DNA of 11,128 bases from Rhizobium sp. Q54 (lineage in GTDB: Bacteria; Pseudomonadota; Alphaproteobacteria; Rickettsiales; UBA1997): the NCBI GenBank assembly GCA_945865855.1, contig CAMBES010000040.1, positions 1-11,128 of the forward strand, given 5' to 3'. The translations under genes were made by a program, and so were the position numbers. The notes under the pieces were generated by a model. It saw nothing but the letters and a program-made list of their open reading frames with translations. It had not been told where the DNA came from and searched no databases. This document shows, piece by piece, positions 5,839-11,128 of this stretch; the stretch's first letter is position 1; every line of letters begins with the position of its first letter.

Positions 5839-8615
5839 TAAATTTGTTTCCATTTCTTAAATATTTCTTCCAGCATTTCGCGCCTAATTGGTTTTGGAAT
5901 GAAGTCATTCATGCCACTAGCAAGGCATTTATTTCTGTCATCTTCGCCAACATTTGCGGTGAGCGCAAAAATTAAAGTCGGCTTAGTAATCACTTGTTCT
6001 TTTTCAATTTCACGAATTTTTTTAGTGGTTTGGAAGCCGTCCATTATTGGCATCATGCAATCCATTAAAATGACGTCATACCTAACATGCAGAAATTTAT
6101 TAACTGCTTCCTGACCATTTTCAGCCGTGTCGGGATTGATGCCGATTCGTTTTAAAAGGGTCGACACCACTTTCATATTTACCTCATTATCTTCGCAAAG
6201 CAAAACACTGAGACGATTCCCGCTATCAAGAATATTTTTGTTTACAAAGGTCTCTTCTATTTCTTTTTCGTACTCGATTTTAAATGCAGAAAGTAATGCG
6301 AGAAGTAAACGCATTTTCTTGATTGGCTTGATTACGATTTGATCGAATAATTCCAATTCTTTTTGCGGAATTGAGATTTTTTCGCGAATTGAAATCATCA
6401 AAATTAGCGGCACATTTTTGAGTTTTTCATTATTTTTTAATGCTTTGGCAAGGCTTACTAAATCTAGTTTTATTTGAGTGCTATTGTTGAGAAAAATTGC
6501 ATCAAGGGTTCTTAGTTTGCTTAATTCTGAAGTTGCAAAATCAATGCGTTGCAACATTTGTTCGAGGTTGGTTGGGATGCTTATGATTTCTTTTTCTAGC
6601 TTTAATTGGTCAAAATAATCTCCAAAAACTTTGGCAGCGATGGCATTATTTTCGATGTAAGCAATTTTTTTGCCGATGAGTTTTTCTTTTTGTTCAAAGT
6701 AATCTTCATCGGCGTCGGATTCGGTCATTCGCAATGGTAGTGTAAACCAAAAATTCGAACCTTTTGATTGCTCGCTATTAACGCCGATTGAGCCATGCAT
6801 CACTTCCACCAATTCTTTACAAATAGAAAGACCAAGACCGGTGCCACCATATTTTCTGGTGGTAGACATATCAACTTGGGTGAAAGCGGTAAACATGGTT
6901 GAGATTTTTTCCGTCGGAATTCCGATTCCGCTGTCACTAATGTTGAAGTTGATGAAGAAGAGATTTTCCTGGGTTTTTTTGAGCTTAATGTCGATGAAAA
7001 TTTCTCCGTAGTAAGTGAACTTGATGGCGTTGCTGATGAGGTTGGTCATCACTTGTCTAATTCTGCCAGAATCGCCAATTAATGATGAAGGTACTGCATC
7101 ATCAACGCGGGTAATGATTTCTAGGCCTTTGCTGCCGGCGCTTGAGAACATTAGATTGGCAACGTCTTCGATTAAATCACGAATGTCGAAAACTACATAC
7201 TCAATGACAATTTTTCGTGCTTCAATTTTGGAGAAATTAAGAATGTCGTTGAGAATTACGAGTAAAGCCTCGGAAGAGCGATAAATCGTGTTTACCTGTT
7301 CGAGCTCTTCTCCCTTCAAGGTGCCTGCATCACTTAGAGCCTGACTCATTCCGATTATTCCATTCATCGGTGTGCGCAGCTCGTGACTCATGTTAGAAAG
7401 GAATTGGCTTTTCGCTATACTGGCTGACTCGGCGGCAACTTTTGATTTAGTCAATTCATTAACGAATGGACTGATTTTGTTGCGGCGAAAAAAGTAAATT
7501 AAGATCAAGAACATCCCCGTAAGCGCGATTGATTGACCAACAGAAATTAGTAATTGAAAGCCCAGGTTTCTGATCATTTGCCCTCTATGAAAGCCAACGA
7601 CGGTGACTAAATTATAGCCCAGAGTTTTTTGGTAATTGGTGAAATTACATTGACCGATTTTAAATTTTTGTGGCAGAGGTTGGTCGTTAAGTTTAGTCGG
7701 ATTGGTGATGATGCTGTCTAAGATGCCAGTAGATTTTAGATCGTCTTTGTTGAAATTTTCACTCTGCATGCTCTCTGATTTGGCAATCAAATCGTAATCG
7801 GAATTAACGGTGATGTAGCAAATATCTCGGTCATTAAACACCCAATCGATTTGGCGCTGAATCACTTCGATTGGAACTTGAGCTATAAAAGTTCCTATGG
7901 TTTTAAAATTGTCGTAATCAATTCGCATTGCTACAGGCAAAGCTTCGTGAGATGAAATAGGATTTTCAAAATGAGTCATTTTTCCGATTCTAATACGCCA
8001 AGCCTTATCTTGCATAACTTGAGGGATATTAAAATATTCTGGTGGATCGAGAGGTTTTTTGAGAATATTGCCGGCGGCGATAATAATTTTCCCATTCTTG
8101 TCGACGAAGCTCATGCGAATCCAAGAAGAGACATTTTCTTGTAAGGCGTCAAGACTTGTAGTTCTTCTGGAGAAGGCGGCAATTGTTGTGAGATTTTGCT
8201 CTTGTTTGAGGGCAAGCAATTTGTCGCCGACGTAATTTAGATAATTGTCGACGGCACTCATTAATGATGAAGCTGCCTTTTCAACTGTAGAGGTTTGAAA
8301 CTGGATTTGACGATTAAGGTTTCGCCAAAATTCATTGTAGACCATGAAGCCATTGATGACTACCCAGACCCCTACTAGCCCCATCAATACGACAGAGAAA
8401 AAATTGTAAGATCTGGCGAGGTCGAGTTTTTGTTGCCAAGCCCTTTTTTGTAAGATTTTTTGATGGCGCTTGCGGATTTTGTAGAATCGTTGCGAGTAGT
8501 TTCGGTCAGTGCGATTACGCGATTCTAATTTTCGACGGTAAAGTTTATTACGGCCAAAAAGCAAAATGGCTACGTAGTAAGAAATTTTTTGTGAGTAGGT
8601 AGCTCTTTCTCTCAA
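5838..8615 (-). CDS. Membrane hybrid sensor histidine kinase: periplasmic Cache-like sensor, kinase, degenerate receiver, active receiver
   Basis: A 925-residue two-component phosphorelay sensor. Domains in order: basic cytoplasmic tail (1-70); membrane helix (about 72-94); periplasmic sensor (about 95-350) with Cache-like features (SWIRMSFVDKNGKII, PPEYFNIP, ALPVAMRI, IGTFIAQVPIEVI); second helix (about 353-376); signalling helix without a recognisable HAMP domain; HisKA with phospho-acceptor H411 in SHELRTPMNG; ATPase with N525/N529 (NLISNAIKF), DSGIGIP (561-567), FTAFTQVD and GGTGLGLSI (590-598). A first receiver-like domain (about 647-787) has IENN and N710 where acidic residues belong, so it cannot take phosphate normally. 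The last receiver (801-925) is complete: E808/D809, D852 (MDCMMP), T886 and K908. No HPt domain is present and no partner regulator is in the window. The start is a TTG at 8613-8615 just after an in-frame stop. The next ATG lies inside the first helix, so TTG is the best guess. The gene overlaps cyaY and diverges from the acyl-transferase gene. Confidence 0.93.
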   Translation of the reverse strand: MRERATYSQKISYYVAILLFGRNKLYRRKLESRNRTDRNYSQRFYKIRKRHQKILQKRAWQQKLDLARSYNFFSVVLMGLVGVWVVINGFMVYNEFWRNLNRQIQFQTSTVEKAASSLMSAVDNYLNYVGDKLLALKQEQNLTTIAAFSRRTTSLDALQENVSSWIRMSFVDKNGKIIIAAGNILKKPLDPPEYFNIPQVMQDKAWRIRIGKMTHFENPISSHEALPVAMRIDYDNFKTIGTFIAQVPIEVIQRQIDWVFNDRDICYITVNSDYDLIAKSESMQSENFNKDDLKSTGILDSIITNPTKLNDQPLPQKFKIGQCNFTNYQKTLGYNLVTVVGFHRGQMIRNLGFQLLISVGQSIALTGMFLILIYFFRRNKISPFVNELTKSKVAAESASIAKSQFLSNMSHELRTPMNGIIGMSQALSDAGTLKGEELEQVNTIYRSSEALLVILNDILNFSKIEARKIVIEYVVFDIRDLIEDVANLMFSSAGSKGLEIITRVDDAVPSSLIGDSGRIRQVMTNLISNAIKFTYYGEIFIDIKLKKTQENLFFINFNISDSGIGIPTEKISTMFTAFTQVDMSTTRKYGGTGLGLSICKELVEVMHGSIGVNSEQSKGSNFWFTLPLRMTESDADEDYFEQKEKLIGKKIAYIENNAIAAKVFGDYFDQLKLEKEIISIPTNLEQMLQRIDFATSELSKLRTLDAIFLNNSTQIKLDLVSLAKALKNNEKLKNVPLILMISIREKISIPQKELELFDQIVIKPIKKMRLLLALLSAFKIEYEKEIEETFVNKNILDSGNRLSVLLCEDNEVNMKVVSTLLKRIGINPDTAENGQEAVNKFLHVRYDVILMDCMMPIMDGFQTTKKIREIEKEQVITKPTLIFALTANVGEDDRNKCLASGMNDFIPKPIRREMLEEIFKKWKQI

Positions 8616-8669
8616 TTGATTAAATTACGTTTTCTTGTTTTGGGACTTAACGGATTTAAAGGGTGATTT

Positions 8670-9515
8670 TTGGGCTGTTCGAGCAAAAATTTTTCGGATT
8701 TAAACTCCGAATTAAAGATAAATCAACCAACCCAAATCAAGAAATCAATGAAAGAGCTGGCTCCATTAGAATCAAAGATAAAAAACGAAGTTTACAGAAA
8801 TGAAACTGAAGTGAGAAAAATAATTAGTGAGGCTGAGAAAGATGGCTTTGCGCTGAGTAATTACAAAGTTGATTATCACGGCGATGATTTTGTCTATGAC
8901 GATTACAACCAAAATCCCGATTTGGTGAAGGAGAATAAATTTGGCTATAAGGTATTTTTTACGCGGGATGAAGAATTTATCTCGGAGTTTGCTGCCATGA
9001 GAACAAACGCATATCTAGAAGAATTTAAAGATGCTGATCACGGTTTATTTCAAAAATTGCAAAATGGCTTTGATCGCAACGGAAGAATTGTTGTTGTCAC
9101 CAGCAGCAAGGGGCTTGTAGCCGGTGCTCGCCTAATGTTTTCTAAGGAGTGTAATTACATGTCTAATGAGTATCCAGGAACTCAATTTGAATATAGGCAG
9201 GTAATGAAAAGGTATGGTTTAGATTCTAACCAGAGTGATTTAAATATTGTTGAAGTGGCTAGTGTGGTGGTAAAAAAAGGAGAGAGAGATTTTTCGGCTA
9301 CCGAATCAATTTTCAGCTTTATTGCCAAGGCTTCGATGTCTCGATTATGCTTTTTTGTTTTTGGCACGGCTCTAATTTCGACCTGTAGACTTTATCGTAT
9401 TGTTGCTGACAGACTTGATCTTGATCTGGAGATAATTATGAGCTATCCATGGGAAAGAAAGGAGGTGTTTGGTTTTGCTAAAATGTTTCCGATTTGCGTA
9501 AAACTTAAAACTTAA
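8670..9515 (+). CDS. GNAT-fold protein resembling LuxI/FeeM-type acyl-transferases
   Basis: Probable acyl-CoA/ACP-dependent N-acyltransferase, by resemblance only. It has 281 residues from a TTG at 8670, which has AAAGGG about 7 bases upstream; an ATG at 8748 gives 255 residues but lacks a visible ribosome site. The region from about residue 92 follows the autoinducer-synthase/FeeM layout: MRTNAY (R111), acidic D121/D123, a beta strand then AGARLMF (R154), a variable insert, IVEVASVVV (E195), a helical section (SIFSFIAKASMSRL), and a closing strand with YPWERKEVFGFAKMFP. By eye these match LuxI R24, D45/D48, R70 and E101, but the arginine after the glutamate (LuxI R104) is S198. The N-terminal 90 residues are charged and unassigned. 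There is no signal peptide. It lies 16 bases before a TonB-dependent receptor and diverges from a sensor kinase. A plain GNAT acetyltransferase is the main alternative. Confidence 0.6.
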   Translation: MGCSSKNFSDLNSELKINQPTQIKKSMKELAPLESKIKNEVYRNETEVRKIISEAEKDGFALSNYKVDYHGDDFVYDDYNQNPDLVKENKFGYKVFFTRDEEFISEFAAMRTNAYLEEFKDADHGLFQKLQNGFDRNGRIVVVTSSKGLVAGARLMFSKECNYMSNEYPGTQFEYRQVMKRYGLDSNQSDLNIVEVASVVVKKGERDFSATESIFSFIAKASMSRLCFFVFGTALISTCRLYRIVADRLDLDLEIIMSYPWERKEVFGFAKMFPICVKLKT

Positions 9516-9520
9516 ATCAA

Positions 9521-9588
9521 AAAAGCTGATTATGAAAAAGTTGTATAAAATTTTTTTTCTTACTTTTCTTTTTTCCCAATCAGCTTTT
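9521..9588 (+). repeat. 11-base inverted repeat flanking the receptor start codon
   Basis: AAAAGCTGATT (9521-9531) ends directly before the ATG at 9532, and its exact reverse complement AATCAGCTTTT lies at 9578-9588 in the signal-peptide coding region. The loop is 46 bases. A transcript could fold with the translation start at the base of the stem. It may equally be chance. Confidence 0.4.
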
Positions 9589-11128
9589 GCCGAAACTGAG
9601 GCTGATAAAAAAATCAACTTAGCTTTTGATCCGCAGATTTTTTCACTTTCCAAAAGAAAAGAGCGCGCTTTCGATGCCACCGCTGCTAACTACATTTTAT
9701 CTAACGACGACATTAGAAGATCTGGCGCAACTTCAATCCCAGAGTCTCTTCGCATGGTTCCCGGACTTCAAGTGGCAAGAATGGATGGAAACAAATGGGC
9801 GATTACAATTCGTGGTTTTAATCGTCAGTTTTCTAACAAACTTTTGGTGATGATTGATGGTCGTGTTGTTTACACGACATTGTTTTCTGGAGTGTTTTGG
9901 GATGTACAAGATTATGCCTTGGAAGACGTCGATCACATTGAAGTAGTGAGAGGCCCAGGTGGAACGATTTGGGGGCCCAATGCAGTAAATGGCGTAATCA
10001 ACATCATTACTAAAAATGCTGACATTACTCGCGGCGTTTACGTTTCGCAAATTGTCGGCAACCAAGACACTTCAATTACTGAAGCCAGGTTTGGTGCTGC
10101 AACCGCAGCGAATGACAGTTACCGCGTTTATGCTAAGAAATCGGTTAGAAATGGACTAAACCAATCTGGCAATGGTCAGAAAAATGATGATGGGATTAGG
10201 AGTGATCAAGCTGGGTTTCGTTACGATATTTCTTCAATCAAAGACAACGCCATTTCTGTTCATGGCGACATTTCTCGTAGCATTGCTCAGAATTTTTTCG
10301 TCACACTTCCAGACAAGAATGACAAGGATTCGCACAATGCAAATTTCGTAGTTAATTGGGACAAAAAGATTTCCAACAAGTCGAGCATCATGCTTAACGG
10401 CTACTTCGACTACGACCAATCTTCTTTGCCGGTTTTACAAAGAACGGCGCGAACTTTGGATCTTGATTTTCAACATTTTTACAATTTTTCTAAAGACAAC
10501 CAGTTCATTTGGGGAGCGGGTTACAGAAATATTAGTGACGTCATCAAGTCTCATGAAAGCTCTAACGGCATCATTCCGATTAGTTACACTCCGGCAACGA
10601 GAACTGATGAATGGTTTAGTGGATTCATCCAAGAAAAATACGGTCTTATTTCAGACAAACTTTACTTAACCGTTGGTTCGAAATTTTTGCGTAATTCTTT
10701 TACTGATTTTGAGTACCAGCCAAATTTGCGCATCGCCTACTACCCAGAACGTCGACAAACTCTCTGGGCATCAGTTTCTCGCGCAGTAAGAACGCCAACT
10801 AGAGGTGAGCGCGATGTCACAATTAGAGCTGGCACCAGTTCAGCAGTTGTTAATCAGGGCAGCGCAAACTTCTTTTCAGAAAAAGAGATTGCCTACGAAG
10901 CTGGTTACCGCTTCAAGCCGACATCTCGACTCTCCTTCGATCTTTCAACTTTTTACAATCAATACGCCGGGTTAAGAACCGCAGAGCCAATATCAGGCGT
11001 GCCAACCGCGAACAACAAAGGTCACGGCAGTTCTTACGGTTTAGAATTCAGTACCAAATGGCAGGCAACCCGTGACTGGAAATTAGAAGGAAGTTACGAA
11101 CATTTCAAAATGCGTTTGGGCATCGAAT
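9532..11128 (+). CDS. TonB-dependent outer-membrane receptor (3' end cut by window)
   Basis: An outer-membrane beta-barrel receptor that would import a scarce ligand (siderophore, cobalamin-like or other) using TonB energy. The frame is open from the ATG at 9532 to the window end, 532 codons, and most of the barrel is present. A signal peptide ends at about residue 20 (SQSAFA before ETE). The plug domain (about 46-162) is clear: DIRRSGATSIPESLRMVPGL, ITIRGF, KLLVMIDGRVVYTTLFSGVFWD, and the RGPGGTIWGPNAVNGVINIITK block (140-161). Barrel strands follow, with the receptor-type segment SRAVRTPTRGERD. No obvious TonB box is visible between the signal peptide and the plug; the segment FSLSKRKERAFDAT aligns with the plug entry of related receptors. 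The ligand cannot be told from sequence. It follows the acyl-transferase-like gene by 16 bases and is probably co-transcribed with it. Confidence 0.93.
   Translation, partial: MKKLYKIFFLTFLFSQSAFAETEADKKINLAFDPQIFSLSKRKERAFDATAANYILSNDDIRRSGATSIPESLRMVPGLQVARMDGNKWAITIRGFNRQFSNKLLVMIDGRVVYTTLFSGVFWDVQDYALEDVDHIEVVRGPGGTIWGPNAVNGVINIITKNADITRGVYVSQIVGNQDTSITEARFGAATAANDSYRVYAKKSVRNGLNQSGNGQKNDDGIRSDQAGFRYDISSIKDNAISVHGDISRSIAQNFFVTLPDKNDKDSHNANFVVNWDKKISNKSSIMLNGYFDYDQSSLPVLQRTARTLDLDFQHFYNFSKDNQFIWGAGYRNISDVIKSHESSNGIIPISYTPATRTDEWFSGFIQEKYGLISDKLYLTVGSKFLRNSFTDFEYQPNLRIAYYPERRQTLWASVSRAVRTPTRGERDVTIRAGTSSAVVNQGSANFFSEKEIAYEAGYRFKPTSRLSFDLSTFYNQYAGLRTAEPISGVPTANNKGHGSSYGLEFSTKWQATRDWKLEGSYEHFKMRLGIE

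Noticed and set aside
8670..8690. LGCSS at the start of the acyl-transferase ORF looks like a lipoprotein lipobox
   Set aside because: An in-frame stop lies two codons upstream of the TTG, so no signal peptide can precede the cysteine.

Overview
The window looks like chromosomal DNA of a low-to-moderate-GC alphaproteobacterium. The evidence is the sdhC-sdhD-sdhA-sdhB gene order, SdhA/SdhB sequences of the alphaproteobacterial/mitochondrial type, A-rich leaders with few clear Shine-Dalgarno sites, and scattered short palindromes of the kind that translate to 'IPAFAxMT'. LeuB and a TonB-dependent receptor argue against a strongly reduced obligate parasite. The genus cannot be named from this window. 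I see no rRNA, tRNA, CRISPR array, transposase or phage gene.

Layout. (1) Positions 1-3527, minus strand: a succinate dehydrogenase operon transcribed sdhC, sdhD, sdhA, sdhB. sdhC-sdhD-sdhA are 1-3 bases apart. sdhB follows after a 122-base gap holding a perfect GC-rich palindrome, and it loses its last few codons at the window edge. (2) Positions 3528-3719: the region upstream of sdhC, with a candidate promoter, a small hairpin over its -35 box, a 67-base inverted repeat, and three copies of one 8-mer. (3) Positions 3720-8615, minus strand: a likely transcription unit running hybrid sensor kinase, cyaY (frataxin), leuB (3-isopropylmalate dehydrogenase), secreted cysteine-rich protein. Two of its junctions overlap. 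The cyaY-leuB junction is invaded by two copies of the same palindromic repeat family. (4) Positions 8670-11128, plus strand: a GNAT-fold protein resembling LuxI/FeeM acyl-transferases, then 16 bases later a TonB-dependent outer-membrane receptor cut by the window end. This pair diverges from the sensor kinase.

How the genes may work together. sdhCDAB makes respiratory complex II, and CyaY supports the iron-sulfur assembly that SdhB needs (established biology). The most intriguing block is the divergent set of Cache-type hybrid kinase, acyl-transferase-like protein and TonB-dependent receptor. It could be a small-molecule synthesis, sensing and uptake module, but only gene order and family resemblance support that. 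The kinase also carries a degenerate central receiver domain with Asn in place of the phospho-acceptor Asp.
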